Notes: a model not told the origin generated them from the sequence alone. Shown: positions 34,666 through 44,493, counted from the stretch's first letter. The stretch: DNA of 64,000 nt from Streptomyces dengpaensis (GCF_002946835.1 NZ_CP026652.1:496001-560000), one strand, 5' to 3'. A program made the numbers and translations.

Positions 34666-35148
34666 CCTCACGAAGCTCTGCAGTCTCCTTGCTGGTCGCG
34701 GCGTAAAGCTTGACTGTGCTGTGGCCGCTGTCGACGGCGGCGACTGTCAGCTGGCGAGCCGGGTAACCGCAAGTTGGCCATTGCGCCCTTCGCGTAGCTG
34801 ATGACAGGTCAGGTCGTCACGAGTGCCCGGTCGACTGCTGCATTGCGGGACCTGAGACTTCGCCGCGAATGCGGCTACACCACTCGGCGGAACATGATCC
34901 AGAGGTTCGCGGAATCCTGGACGACCGGCGACAGGAACCCGGACTGTCCCATTCTTGGTGACAGCGCGGTATTCATCGGTTGGCCTGGTCACGCGGCGGC
35001 GGGCGATGAACGCGCGGTGTGCTTCGATCGCGTCGGTGGGGTAGATCGCTAATGGTGGAGTCGGGTATGGGAACTGCCCGAATGCCTGCGGCCCGGAGTG
35101 CATGTGGCACTCCGGGACCGGGCGTTCAGCCGCTTGCGCGAGGGCCAG
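34666..35148. other. Gene-free stretch
   Basis: A minus-strand frame (LAIYPTDAIEAHRAFIARRR) is open across 34747-35103 but is unrecognised and has no convincing start. No other signal seen. Confidence 0.35.
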
Positions 35149-35877
35149 TCAGACCTGTTCGAAGTGGAATGCCTTGATGAAGCAGTCGCGGGGCTGGGCG
35201 ACGGCGAAGAGGATGCAGTCCACGAGCGACTGACCGGTGAGGGGATCTTTGGACTCGCGCGGGGTGGTCTTCCACTCCTCGGAGAGCGGGTCGGCGTTGT
35301 CGAAGTCGGGCGGGTAGAGCGATATCACCCGGACGCCTTGGGGCCGCAGGCGCTTGGAGAGGATCTCGGTAAATCCGGCCTGGGCGCTCTTGGCTGCGTA
35401 GAAGGCGTCGTGCGCATCCGAGCGATGATGGCCGGCGGTTCCGCAGGCGGAGACCATCGTCACTACATCCGGCTTGTCCGAGTTGAGAAGGAGAGGGAGG
35501 AAGCGCTTCACGGTCAGGACAGTGCCGGTGGCGCCGGACGAGATGGTGTCGATGATGTCGGCGTCGGAGGCTGACTGGAGGTCTGGGCCATCGAGGTAGC
35601 GGGAGCCATTGTTGATCAGGATGTCGACGCGGTCGGTGTGGCGGGCAACGCTGGACGCGAAGTCGCTGATTGAGGCGGGGTCTGTCAGATCGCAGGCAAA
35701 GGCGTGGACCCTCTGATGCCCTCGGTCGTGAATCTCGTCACGGACACGTTCGGCGGCAGCGAGACTGCGGGCGGAGAGGAAGACCTCGGCGCCGAGGTCC
35801 GCGAGCCGGATCGCCAGACTTCGCCCGAAGTCGCGGCCAGCAGCGGTAATGACGACACGGTAGTTGTCGAGTTTCAT
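35149..35877 (-). CDS. Short-chain dehydrogenase/reductase
   Basis: 242 residues in a classical SDR fold. The cofactor loop is VVITAAGRDFGRSLAIRLAD (T-A-A-G-R-D-F-G in place of the usual TGxxxGxG). FACDLTDPASISDFASSVAR, DILINNGSRYLDG (NNxG), a serine in TMVSACGTAG, and FYAAKSAQAGF follow. The catalytic Y-x-x-x-K is YAAK in HDAFYAAKSA. It should be an NAD(P)-dependent oxidoreductase with unknown substrate. The ATG has GGAGCAAAG upstream. Located 11 bp from the integrase relic; the two may have shared a transcript. Confidence 0.87.
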   Translation of the reverse strand: MKLDNYRVVITAAGRDFGRSLAIRLADLGAEVFLSARSLAAAERVRDEIHDRGHQRVHAFACDLTDPASISDFASSVARHTDRVDILINNGSRYLDGPDLQSASDADIIDTISSGATGTVLTVKRFLPLLLNSDKPDVVTMVSACGTAGHHRSDAHDAFYAAKSAQAGFTEILSKRLRPQGVRVISLYPPDFDNADPLSEEWKTTPRESKDPLTGQSLVDCILFAVAQPRDCFIKAFHFEQV

Positions 35878-35888
35878 GGCTTTGCTCC

Positions 35889-37000
35889 TTATTTGTGGGT
35901 CGGTTGATGCGTTGTGTTGCGGCGACTGACGTCAGCTGCGTAGGCGGCCCAGTCTCCGCCGGATGCCTTCTGCCATTGGACGGCGACTTGGATGTGGACG
36001 CCGAGCATCCTGGCGAGGATGGCGGCGGGCAGTTCGGCGGCGAGGGTGAACAGGGCTGTGGAGCGGTCCTGTTGGGGTCGAATGCCGATCTTGTGCAGCC
36101 GCAGACCGACCTGACTGTCGCTGAGTGGGCGCCCTGGTTGTCCTCCGGGGAAGAGCCAAGGGGCGTCGTCCGGAGTGCCGATCTTGGCCTTGCCGCGTCG
36201 GGTCGCTACGAGCTCGCGGACCAAGGCACCAAGCGGCATCGTGAGGGTGACGGGCGAGGTGCCGAAGGTAATCGCGACCGTCTCGCCGGTGGTGTCGACG
36301 TCCTCGACAGTGAGTTGGCTGATGGTGGAGATCTTCTGCGCGTAGAGGATCAGCAGCAGTCCAGCGACTCGGTCCGTGGTGGGCAGCGTGTCGTCGTTGA
36401 GAAGGCGTCGTGCGTCGTCCCAGCGTTTCTCGCTGTCGATGGTGCCCTGTGGGCCGGTCCAGCGGACGGCGCCGCAGGTGAGGCCGTGGGCATGACGATG
36501 CTGTACGGACCAGCGGACGAAGTGGCCGGTCTCGTCGCGGTAGCGGAAGGCGGGATCGGTAATCCAGCGTTCCAGATCGGCTTGTGTGCAGGCGCCCAGG
36601 GCGAGACCTTCGCCGGCGAGCCAGGCGAGGAAGTTGTCGGCGGCGTTGATGTGGCAGCGCACGTTCATGTCCTGCAGTTGAGTGGTGTGCTGTTGGCCGA
36701 CTCGGCGGCGGAGCCGGCGCAGGTGGTGCCAGACCGCGTAACCGTGCAGGATCCGGCAAGTTCGGCGAGGTCTGTGCGAGCCTGGACGGTTGTGGTGATC
36801 CATTTCTCCAAAGCGACGAGCCGTTCGTCGCGCGGCGGCAGGGATCCCGTGGCGACGAGGACGCTGCGAAGGTGAGCCAGCACCTTGCCCGGCGGGAGCT
36901 CATCGAGGAGGTCGTGGGTGACGGGACGCTCGTCGCGTCCTATGCGTTCCAGCAGGTCCCGGGCCTTTGCTCGAGAGATCCAGGCCAGAGCGACATCCGG
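35889..37000 (-). pseudogene. Site-specific integrase-like protein, frameshifted, 5' truncated
   Basis: From the 5' side, ISRAKARDLLERIGRDERPV and PPGKVLAHLRSVLVATGSLP belong to the N-terminal part. At about 36757 the frame changes, and RILHGYAVWHHLRRLRRR, NAADNFLAWLAGEGLALGAC and later DRVAGLLLILYAQKISTISQ continue to the end. This is the recombinase-like family common in Streptomyces with a zinc-finger N-terminus (missing here, replaced by an IS701 relic). One frameshift plus truncation should inactivate it. Confidence 0.7.
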
Positions 37001-37002
37001 GC

Positions 37003-37363
37003 GAGGTCTACGGCGGCAATCCAAAGCTCCGGGCCGCCCTGGAGGAACGCGGCCTGGGCTATGTGCTCGCGGTGGCCTGCTCGGCCGAAGTGACCACCGG
37101 TGCAGGCACGCGTCCCAGGAGGCCCGGCACAGCAGGTGCTGCATGCCGTGCGGGGCCGATTCCCCGGCCCACTCCGCGATCGTCCAGCAGTTCTTGCGCG
37201 GCAGGTCGGACAGCAGGCCCAGCACCAACCGCCCAGCCCGCAGGCGGGGTTCGCGCCGGGCGAACCGGCCAGCGATCCGGCCCATGGCCACCTCGAACGC
37301 CTCCCGCCACCGGACGGGATCTATGCTGTGACCTGCGGCCACCGTCTCGTCGTTAGTCCACAC
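37003..37363. pseudogene. IS701-family transposase relic with inverted segment
   Basis: On the minus strand 37363-37113 encodes the transposase N-terminus (REAFEVAMGRIAGRFARREP, then GLLSDLPRKNCWTIAEWAGE). On the plus strand 37003-37105 encodes an internal segment (GEVYGGNPKLRAALEERGLG, YVLAVACSAEV). The two pieces converge at about 37108, so part of the gene was inverted and most of it lost. No terminal repeats could be identified. Confidence 0.7.
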
Positions 37364-37531
37364 AACTCGCGATGATCAACGGTGGCCGCACCCGTGCCTG
37401 CACCGGCCCCCATGTGACCGAGCGCGACATTTGTCACCGACACGGACGGGTGACCTGTCACCTGCCGCGGGTTTGCGTGCTGTCTGTCACAAGCGATGAC
37501 GCGGACAAGATGGGGCAGGCAGTGCCGCGGC
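37364..37531. other. Short intergenic stretch with a palindrome
   Basis: Contains the 14-bp near-palindrome GGTGACCTGTCACC (37449-37462), a possible operator. No gene. Confidence 0.35.
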
Positions 37532-38026
37532 TCACTTCGGAAGCGTGGAGACCTCGCCGACGGCGGCGAGCAGTTCGAAGGGGAGCTCTCGATCGACTTG
37601 GCCGATGGTGAGCCCGAGCCAGCGACCAGTAGACGGCACCTGCCACATCTGCATGCTCCCAGCAAGGTTGCACAGGGAGCCCAGAGGTTCGGGCGCCTCC
37701 TCGATGTCTGGGTAGTCCGGGTTGTCGAGCCCGAGATAGGGCCACAGATCGACCACGGTCGGACTGCCCCAACGCCCAGCCAGCACCGTGACCAGTGCGG
37801 TGAGGTCTGCCTCCAACTCCTCTTCGGCCGCCGTGATCGTCTCTGGATCAGGAGCGTCCCAGAAGTCCCGGCTCTCCCGGAGAACGGCGATGTGATACCC
37901 GGGCCCGCCCCATCCGTGTTGCGTCTTCGACTGGCCTTCCTGTTCGGGGAACGGCAGAGCAATCAAGGCATCGATGACCGACAGTTGCTCCTCAGCAGAG
38001 CTTGCGGACCGGGGCTGGATCGGCAT
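37532..38026 (-). CDS. Hypothetical protein
   Basis: 164 residues, acidic, with EEQLSVIDALIALPFPEQEG, HGWGGPGYHIAVLRESRDFW, LVTVLAGRWGSPTVVDLWPY and MQMWQVPSTGRWLGLTIGQV. The composition and size are like small actinobacterial SUKH- or immunity-type proteins, but I cannot assign a family. ATG at 38026 is chosen; a 14-codon extension to 38068 has no better support. It lies between the IS701 relic and the cydAB promoter region, with no toxin gene adjacent. Confidence 0.5.
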   Translation of the reverse strand: MPIQPRSASSAEEQLSVIDALIALPFPEQEGQSKTQHGWGGPGYHIAVLRESRDFWDAPDPETITAAEEELEADLTALVTVLAGRWGSPTVVDLWPYLGLDNPDYPDIEEAPEPLGSLCNLAGSMQMWQVPSTGRWLGLTIGQVDRELPFELLAAVGEVSTLPK

Positions 38027-38749
38027 GGCCGAAGTGTAGGGCTGGTGACAGATGTCGTGCCCAGTCACGCCCCACCAGCAAGATCACGATCTACAGCTGG
38101 AGTACTAGACTATGTCCAGATCCCTCCCGGGACTGGCCCGCAAACGCTCAGGCCGACGCGGCCCTGCTATCGGCCGGTTACAGTTCGTGATCAGCGGGAT
38201 TGTCAAACCATGGCCGCGCAACGGCGGCGGAAGCGAGAATTCCGGGAATATTTTCGCGCGCGCCGGATTGCTTTGATCATTCACGCTTGACGGCGACGCA
38301 CCCGTTCCGGCACTCACGACAAGGAGAGGACCGGCACGGGAGCCCGCGGCGAGCGTCTCCGACAACCCCGGCCGTCGTCGACCGACGAGCTACCGCCCAA
38401 CCGCGATGCCTTCGGGATACTTGCCGTGTCGAATCCGTCCAGACTGAATCCGGCCAAGACCGCCACGATTCCCGAGACCGCCGCAAGCCCAATCGCCGGC
38501 ACCGGTAGTCGCGCTGAAAACTCCACCGAATGGCCGCACCGACACTCACCGGGCGCCAGCGCTCGCTTCGGTCCACCCGCCGCGCCACGAACCGCCGCCG
38601 CCAACTCAAGACCGGCCGCCACACCACCCCTTCGGCGATTGAAGCCACCACACACGCGCCCATTCGGGGGATTTCACCTGATTCGCCGACCCTGCTCACC
38701 GCGCTTACCTTTTTACCAATATGCAGGAATCTAGTGAGGGTAGGACGTA
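38027..38749. other. Upstream region of cydAB
   Basis: 722 bp with no supported gene. A copy of the dispersed GCTGGAGTACT repeat lies at 38096-38106. A minus-strand frame with one hydrophobic helix (VPAIGLAAVSGIVAVLAGF, within 38314-38655) is unrecognised. I did not find a clear Rex operator. GGGTAGGA precedes the cydA start. Confidence 0.45.
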
Positions 38750-40285
38750 GTGGAACTAGCAATCGCCCACGAGACCATCGCGCGGTGGCAGTTCGGCATG
38801 ACGACCGTCTATCACTTCCTCTTCGTCCCGCTCAGCATCGGCCTGGGGATCATCGTTGCCGGCCTGGAGACCGCCTGGGTGCGGACAGGCAAGGTGAAGT
38901 ACTTCCACGCCACCAAGTTCTGGGGCAAGCTCCTGCTGATCAACATCGCGATGGGCGTCGTCACGGGCATCATGCAGGAATTCCAGTTCGGCATGAACTG
39001 GTCCGACTACTCGCGCTTCGTCGGTGACGTCTTCGGCGCCCCGCTGGCGATGGAGGCGCTGATCGCCTTCTTCTTCGAGTCCACGTTCATCGGACTGTGG
39101 ATCTTCGGCTGGCACCGGCTTCCGAAGAAGCTGCATCTCGCGTGCATCTACATGGTCACCATCGGCAGCATTCTCTCCGCGTACTTCATCCTGGCGGCCA
39201 ACTCCTTCATGCAGCACCCGGTCGGCTACCGGATCGACCCCTCCACACGCAAGGCCCAGCTCACGGACATCTGGGCGGTGCTGTTCCAGGACACCACCCT
39301 GGTGGTGGTCTTCCACACCCTGACGGCGGCCTTCCTCACCGGCGCCGCCTTCGTGATGGGCATCGCCGCCTACCACTTGTGGCGGGCCAAGCGCGGCAAG
39401 GACACCAACCGGCAGAGGATCAGCGCCATGCGCAGTTCGCTGCGATGCGCCCTGGTCATCGCGGTGGTCGCCGGAATCCTCACCGCGCTCTCCGGAGACC
39501 GTCTGTCCAAGGTCATGTTCGAGCAGCAGCCGATGAAGATGGCAGCGGCCGAGGCCCTCTGGGAGACCCAGGCGCCCGCTCCCTTCTCGATCTTCTCGGT
39601 CGGTGACGTCGGCACGGGCCGCAACCTGATCGCGCTGGAGGTCCCAGCGGCACTGTCCTTCCTCGCGAAGAGCGACTTCTCCTCCCCCGTCCCCGGAATC
39701 AACACCCGGGCAGAGGAGCAGGTTCGCCAGTTCGGTGGCACACGGGAGGAGTACATCCCGGACATCTTCATGACGTACTGGGGCTTCCGCCTCATGATTT
39801 TCTTCGGCATGACCAGCTTCGGCATCGGCCTCCTCGGCCTCTGGCTCACCCGGAAGAAGTTCTGGCTGGATCCCTCGTACCGCACAGGGGACGACGAGCC
39901 ACCGACTCTGATGCTGACGAACAAGATCGCGATGAACACCTTCTTCACCAAGTGGAGCTGGCGTATCGCCGCCCTCACCCTGGCCTTCCCCCTGGTCGCC
40001 AACAGCTTCGGCTGGATCTTCACCGAGATGGGCCGTCAGCCCTGGGTGGTCTTCCACCTGCAGACGACCACGGACGCCGTCTCCCCCAACGTCAGCATGG
40101 CCGAGCAGATCACCTCGCTGGTCGCGTTCAGCGTGCTCTACGCGATTCTCGCGGTGGTCGAGGTAGGGCTCCTGATCAAGTACGCCAAGCCGGGCCCGGA
40201 CGTCGACGAGCAGCCGCCGGCCAAGGACCCCACCCTGCGCCCCTCCGCGGAGGACGCCGACAAGCCCCTCGCCTTCGCCTACTGA
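38750..40285 (+). CDS. cydA: Cytochrome bd ubiquinol/menaquinol oxidase subunit I
   Basis: 511 residues. The N-terminus IAHETIARWQFGMTTVYHFL carries the heme-ligand histidine. IFGWHRLPKKLH and VAGILTALSGDRLSKVMFEQ follow. The Q-loop is of the short type usual in actinobacteria. The C-terminal third holds several more helices (AALTLAFPLVANSFGWIFTE). With CydB it forms a quinol oxidase with high oxygen affinity, active when oxygen is low. GTG at 38750 is used; GGGTAGGA is about eight bases upstream. cydB starts 12 bp after the stop. Confidence 0.96.
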   Translation: MELAIAHETIARWQFGMTTVYHFLFVPLSIGLGIIVAGLETAWVRTGKVKYFHATKFWGKLLLINIAMGVVTGIMQEFQFGMNWSDYSRFVGDVFGAPLAMEALIAFFFESTFIGLWIFGWHRLPKKLHLACIYMVTIGSILSAYFILAANSFMQHPVGYRIDPSTRKAQLTDIWAVLFQDTTLVVVFHTLTAAFLTGAAFVMGIAAYHLWRAKRGKDTNRQRISAMRSSLRCALVIAVVAGILTALSGDRLSKVMFEQQPMKMAAAEALWETQAPAPFSIFSVGDVGTGRNLIALEVPAALSFLAKSDFSSPVPGINTRAEEQVRQFGGTREEYIPDIFMTYWGFRLMIFFGMTSFGIGLLGLWLTRKKFWLDPSYRTGDDEPPTLMLTNKIAMNTFFTKWSWRIAALTLAFPLVANSFGWIFTEMGRQPWVVFHLQTTTDAVSPNVSMAEQITSLVAFSVLYAILAVVEVGLLIKYAKPGPDVDEQPPAKDPTLRPSAEDADKPLAFAY

Positions 40286-40297
40286 GGACGGATCGCC

Positions 40298-41299
40298 ATG
40301 CATCTCTACGATCTCTGGTTCACCCTGATCGCCGTCCTCTGGGTCGGCTACTTCTTCCTCGAGGGCTTCGACTTCGGCATCGGCGTCCTTACCCAGCTGA
40401 TGGCCCGCAACCACACCGAACGACGGGTCCTCATCAACACGATCGCCCCGGTGTGGGACGGCAACGAGGTCTGGGTGATCTCAGCCGCGGGTGCGACCTT
40501 CGCGGCCTTCCCGGACTGGTACGCCACCATGTTCAGCGGCTTCTACATTCCGCTGCTGATCATCCTGATCTGCCTGATCGCCCGGGGCGTGTCCTTCGAG
40601 TACCGGGGCAAGCGGTCGGGCGATCGCTGGCAGCGCAACTGGGAGCAGGTCACCTTCTGGACGTCCGTGATCACCCCGTTCATGTGGGGCCTGATCTTCG
40701 CCAACATCGTCCGCGGCCTCGCGATCAACGCGGACAAGTCGTACGTGGGCGCGATCGGGGATCTGTTCAACGGGTACGCGATCCTCGGTGGCTTCGTGAC
40801 GCTGGCGCTGTTCACCTGCCATGGCGCGATCTTCGCGGCGCTGAAGACGGACGGTGAGATCCGTGAACGCGCCCGCAAGCTGGCGCCCGTGCTGGGTCTG
40901 GTGTCGCTCTTGCTGATGCTGGCCTTCCTGCTCTGGACGCAGGTGAACTCCGGCAACGGCCAGAGCCTGGGCGTGATGATCGTCTCGTTCGTCGCGCTGC
41001 TCGTGGCGATGTTCTTCAACCAACTGGGCCGTGAGGGCTGGGCGTTCGTCTTCTCGGGCCTGACCATTGTGGCGAGCTTCGCGATGCTGTTCCTCACCCT
41101 GTTCCCCGAGGTCATGCCGTCGACGCTCAACCCCGACTGGTCGCTGACGGTCAGCAACTCCTCGTCCGCGCCCTACACCCTGACGGTGATGACCATCGTC
41201 ACGGCCGTGTTCGTCCCGCTTGTCCTGCTCTACCAGGGCTGGACGTACTGGGTCTTCCGCAAGCGCATCGCCGTTCACCACATCCCGGCGGGTCACTGA
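40298..41299 (+). CDS. cydB: Cytochrome bd oxidase subunit II
   Basis: 333 residues, all helices. Family-typical segments are LWVGYFFLEGFDFGIGVLTQ near the start, VWDGNEVWVISAAGATFAAF, and LLYQGWTYWVFRKRI near the end. It pairs with CydA in the inner membrane; the genes form an operon with a 12-bp gap. The thiol-exporting ABC transporter CydDC, needed to assemble cytochrome bd, is not next to it, and the only cydDC-like piece in the window is broken (54424-54951). A strong hairpin follows the stop. Confidence 0.96.
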   Translation: MHLYDLWFTLIAVLWVGYFFLEGFDFGIGVLTQLMARNHTERRVLINTIAPVWDGNEVWVISAAGATFAAFPDWYATMFSGFYIPLLIILICLIARGVSFEYRGKRSGDRWQRNWEQVTFWTSVITPFMWGLIFANIVRGLAINADKSYVGAIGDLFNGYAILGGFVTLALFTCHGAIFAALKTDGEIRERARKLAPVLGLVSLLLMLAFLLWTQVNSGNGQSLGVMIVSFVALLVAMFFNQLGREGWAFVFSGLTIVASFAMLFLTLFPEVMPSTLNPDWSLTVSNSSSAPYTLTVMTIVTAVFVPLVLLYQGWTYWVFRKRIAVHHIPAGH

Positions 41300-41303
41300 A
41301 ACA

Positions 41304-41343
41304 ACGAGGCTCCCTGGCTGAAAGAGGAGCCGGGGAGCCTCGT
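41304..41343. terminator. Terminator after cydB
   Basis: 16-bp stem (41304-41319 with 41328-41343, one mismatch) and eight-base loop, between convergent cydB (+) and the fdhF remnant (-). Confidence 0.75.
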
Positions 41344-41388
41344 CCATGTCTGCCCGAGCCCGGTGGCTCAGCAGGCCGCCCCTCTTCA

Positions 41389-42542
41389 TCAGGTAGCAGC
41401 GGTGATGGTGACCTTGAGGTGCTTCATGAGCGGCTGGTCGCTCTGGATGCTGTAGTCGGAGATCCCGATCAGCACGTTCATCTCCGGCATGTAGCCCATC
41501 GCGCAACCGCGCGGGATGTCGTACGGGATGGCAAGGAAGCCGTTGAGGGAGCGCTGGGAGCCGTCCTTCGCAGTCGCGGTGATGTCGACGGGGTCGAACT
41601 CGGAGACACCGCGCTCGCGCATGTCGTCCTCATTCATGAAGACGAGCTCGCGCAGGTTCTTGATACCCCGATAGCGGTCGTGGTCCGAATAGATCGTGGT
41701 GTTCCATTGATCGTGGGAGCGCATGGTGCCCAACGCCAGGGTCCCCGGGGCAGGCACAACCCTGGGGAGCGGCGCACGGGAGAACTCCGCGCGTCCGGAC
41801 GGGGTGAGGAAGACCAGTTCGCGCGCCGGCTGCTTGATGCGGAAGCCCAGCGGCAGGCGGACACGGCGGTTGAAGTCCTCGAATCCGTCAAGGGCTTGGG
41901 ACATGGTGTCGCGGATGCGGTCGTAGTCCTCGATGTACCACTCCCACGGAGTGGGACTGGCCGGCAGGGCAGCGCGCGCCATGCCGGCGATGATGGCGGG
42001 CTCGGACAGCAGGTGCCGTGACGCCGGTCGCTTCATGCCGATGGACAGATGGACCATGCTCATCGAGTCCTCGACGGACGTGCTCTGGATGCCGTTGCGC
42101 TGGTGGTCCTTCTCGGTGCGGCCGAGGCAGGGCAGGATGAGGGCTTGGCGACCGTGGACCAGATGGCTGCGGTTCAGCTTGGTGCTGACCTGGACCGTGA
42201 GGTCGCACTTGCGCAACGCCTCGTAGGTGTACGGGCTGTCGGGCGCGGCGAGGGCGAAGTTGCCGCCCATGCCCACGAACACCTTCACATCGCCGCGGTG
42301 CATCGCCTGGATGGAGCCGACCGTGTCCAGACCGTGGTCACGGGGCGGTTCGATCTTGCAGACCTCGCCGAGCCGGTCACGCGTACCAGAACCTTGGTCA
42401 CGCTCTTCGCCGCGCCCCAGCCGGCGGCGGGGTGATGGTAGGGGTGGAAGCTGGGCTCACCCTGGGGGATGGGCCCCACTCGGGGCTCCACCTGTGAAAG
42501 GTCCTGCCCGTCGTTGACATTGGAGGCGTTCAAAACTCTCAC
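41389..42542 (-). pseudogene. FdhF/YdeP-type oxidoreductase with large internal deletion
   Basis: GTG at 42542 starts an N-terminus (DGQDLSQVEPRVGPIPQGEP, SFHPYHHPAAGWGAAKSV) that breaks after about 50 residues, at about 42388. In another frame the C-terminal 320 residues continue (IEPPRDHGLDTVGSI, KCDLTVQVSTKLNRSHLVHG, GFEDFNRRVRLPLGFRI) to the stop at 41389. About 380 residues, including the expected Fe-S and molybdenum-binding core, are missing. It is diverged from the intact gene at 60736-63030, so it is a separate homologue rather than a recent copy. Confidence 0.85.
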
Positions 42543-42742
42543 CCTTCCGCCGTCGAGGCGTGCGCCGAAAAATGACGCTTTCAGCCAGGCTATGCCGGTT
42601 GATCAGTCCTCGCTACGCGGCTCGCAGCCCACGCGGTCCCGTGCGTCCGCCCGTACGAGACCGCCTGTTCACGCCGTACGAGAAGGCGACCGGGCTCATG
42701 GTCACCGGCGCCGCCGGTGACGGTGTCCGCTTCCGTCCGGCT
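42543..42742. other. Short stretch, no gene
   Basis: A readable plus-strand fragment (RDRLFTPYEKATGLMVTGAA) may be debris of another gene. Nothing confident. Confidence 0.3.
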
Positions 42743-43276
42743 TCAATCCGTCTCGGTTTCCTGCGACTTCGCTGCGAGTGTCTGCTCGCGGCGTCCTACG
42801 ACAGCGAGCGCGGCCGCTGTGCTCACTCCGAATGCGAGGAGGATCATGGCCGGGCGGTCGAGACGGTAACGAGTGAGATGATCGAACGAATAGCAGCCCG
42901 CGCCGGACAGGCCCAGGCTCGCGGCGACGAAGCCGAGGTAGGCCGGGTACTCGTAGCCGCCGGCAGCGGCGAAGAAGCCGTGCGGACGGTGGACCGCAAC
43001 CGCACCGGACATGGCACCGGCCGCGGCCGCGCCCGCCGCTGGGGTGGCGATGCCGAGCGCGAGCAGGAGGCCGCCGCCTGCCTCGCCGAGGCCTGCGGCG
43101 ACAGCGCTCGGCTTGCCGGGGCGGAAGCCCATGGCCTCCATCGCCTGCCCAGTGCCCTCGATGCCTTCTCCGCCGAACCAGCCGAAGAGCTTCTGCGCAC
43201 CGTGCGCGAAGAGCACGCCGCCGGTGCCGAGGCGCACAGCCAGCAGTCCGAGATCCTTGCGGTGGAGGCAGCCCAT
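42743..43276 (-). CDS. DoxX-family membrane protein
   Basis: 177 residues, four helices. The first is DLGLLAVRLGTGGVLFAHGA, with QKLFGWFGGEGIEGTGQAM, the usual DoxX signature (G-x-x-x-L-F-x-x-G). GLGEAGGGLLLALGIATPAA follows. DoxX proteins are small quinone-linked or redox-stress membrane proteins; in mycobacteria one joins a membrane oxidoreductase complex. ATG at 43276 with AAGGACC upstream. It lies between the broken fdhF copy and the Gre-like relic, in a stress-gene block. Confidence 0.9.
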   Translation of the reverse strand: MGCLHRKDLGLLAVRLGTGGVLFAHGAQKLFGWFGGEGIEGTGQAMEAMGFRPGKPSAVAAGLGEAGGGLLLALGIATPAAGAAAAGAMSGAVAVHRPHGFFAAAGGYEYPAYLGFVAASLGLSGAGCYSFDHLTRYRLDRPAMILLAFGVSTAAALAVVGRREQTLAAKSQETETD

Positions 43277-43623
43277 GGCGAGGTCCTTCCCTAGACGGAA
43301 CAGTCCATTCCAGTGTTCGCCCTGGACGCGCCGTCCGCCGCTCGGGTTGAGCCGGGCAGCGCTGTCGCCGTCGGCGCCAGAACGCGGACACCGCGGTGTG
43401 GCACGGAGTGCTCACCATGTCCCGATCACGGCGAGGAGAGGGCAACGGCGGCAAGAACACGGCGCGTTGCCACAAGTCGCGGACTACGACCGGGACGCGG
43501 CAGGATACGAAGACAGGTCATTCCCAGCTCGTGTGGATCACTCCCGTGATCCAACTGCTTTGCTAGGAAATGCAGTAATTGTCGAATTTGTTCAGCTATT
43601 CCGCCTGCACCACAGGAGCGGGA
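43277..43623. other. Intergenic stretch upstream of the Gre-like gene
   Basis: No supported gene; long frames here are antisense extensions. It should contain divergent promoters for doxX and the Gre-like gene. Confidence 0.4.
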
Positions 43624-44106
43624 ATGACCGGTAGCCCCGAGCCGATCAGCGCCGACGCGCGTCGCGCGTTCGAGTAAGAACTTGCCGATCTGCGCGCGGA
43701 GCGCGGACTGGTTGCCAAGACGTTGCAGGACCCCGATGCGGATGCGGTGGGCGATCGCGCCGATCAAGCCGACGAGTTGCAGCGCGCCGATCAACTCGAC
43801 CGCCTGGACAGCCGCATCAACGAGATCACCGTACGGCTCCGCCAAGCGGACCTGGCCGGTTCTGCCAGCACCGACATGGTCGGCGTGGGCAGCACTGTCA
43901 CCGTCCGGTTCGACGACGGCACAGTGGACACTCTCCAGATCGGCGAGGTTGCCGAGGCTCTGGATCAAACATTGGTCACCGCTGACAGCCCGCTCGGCCG
44001 TGCGCTGCTCGGCCGCCGTGCCGGTGACACCGCCCGCTACGACACACCCGACGGCCAGGCGACCGCGGTTGTGGTGTCGATCGGCGAGCCGCACAGCAGC
44101 AAGTGA
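43624..44106 (+). pseudogene. GreA/GreB-like factor with early stop codon
   Basis: ATG at 43624 reads MTGSPEPISADARRAFE and then TAA at 43675 (codon 18). In the same frame the protein continues ELADLRAERGLVAKTLQDPD as the coiled-coil start, then the C-terminal FKBP-like domain (MVGVGSTVTVRFDDGTVDTL, LIGRALLGRRAGDTARY-type end). A C-to-T change of CAA would create the stop. Internal restart at ATG 43723 would lose part of the coiled coil that inserts into RNA polymerase. Related Streptomyces proteins may not act as true Gre factors. Confidence 0.75.
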
Positions 44107-44217
44107 ACCGTCCGGTCACGCCCGTCGCGCGCACACCCTGATAAACGCCTGCACAATCCAGTATTCGGGCCCAGGGATTTTCTCGAGGATGCGGCCGGGG
44201 CCATATTCAGAAGGCGC

Positions 44218-44493
44218 TCAGCTTTCGTAGCGAGTCGGCGGGAAGGGGGGCCGTCCCTTTCGTGAGATTTGAGACTGGATTTCACCCAGCCCAACCTCAC
44301 GATTGATCTCGGTGTGCACGGCCTCGTACTCCGCCCAAGGGTCCTCCGTCCTGACAGGCAGGCCTGCTTCCCGTCGATCCTCGTCGGTGCGCCTTTCGAG
44401 TTCTTCCACATCGGGTCGCAGCGGCAGACCTCGCCCATGACCGAAATCCGGGTTTCCTTCGACTTCTCGGTTGGATTTGTGATGATGCGCCAT
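44218..44493 (-). CDS. Small hydrophilic protein next to clpC
   Basis: 91 residues, highly charged: MAHHHKSNREVEGNPDFGHG, then RRTDEDRREAGLPVRTEDPW and EYEAVHTEINREVGL. No domain recognised. GGAGGA just upstream of ATG at 44493 supports it. It lies about 90 bp downstream of the clpC-like gene on the same strand, beyond a strong hairpin, so it has its own transcript or receives read-through. A stress-linked role is inferred only from position. Confidence 0.6.
   Translation of the reverse strand: MAHHHKSNREVEGNPDFGHGRGLPLRPDVEELERRTDEDRREAGLPVRTEDPWAEYEAVHTEINREVGLGEIQSQISRKGRPPFPPTRYES

Noticed and set aside
38756..40414. Minus-strand frame of about 550 codons across cydA
   Set aside because: Antisense shadow of a highly expressed-type gene with strong codon bias; no recognisable domain.
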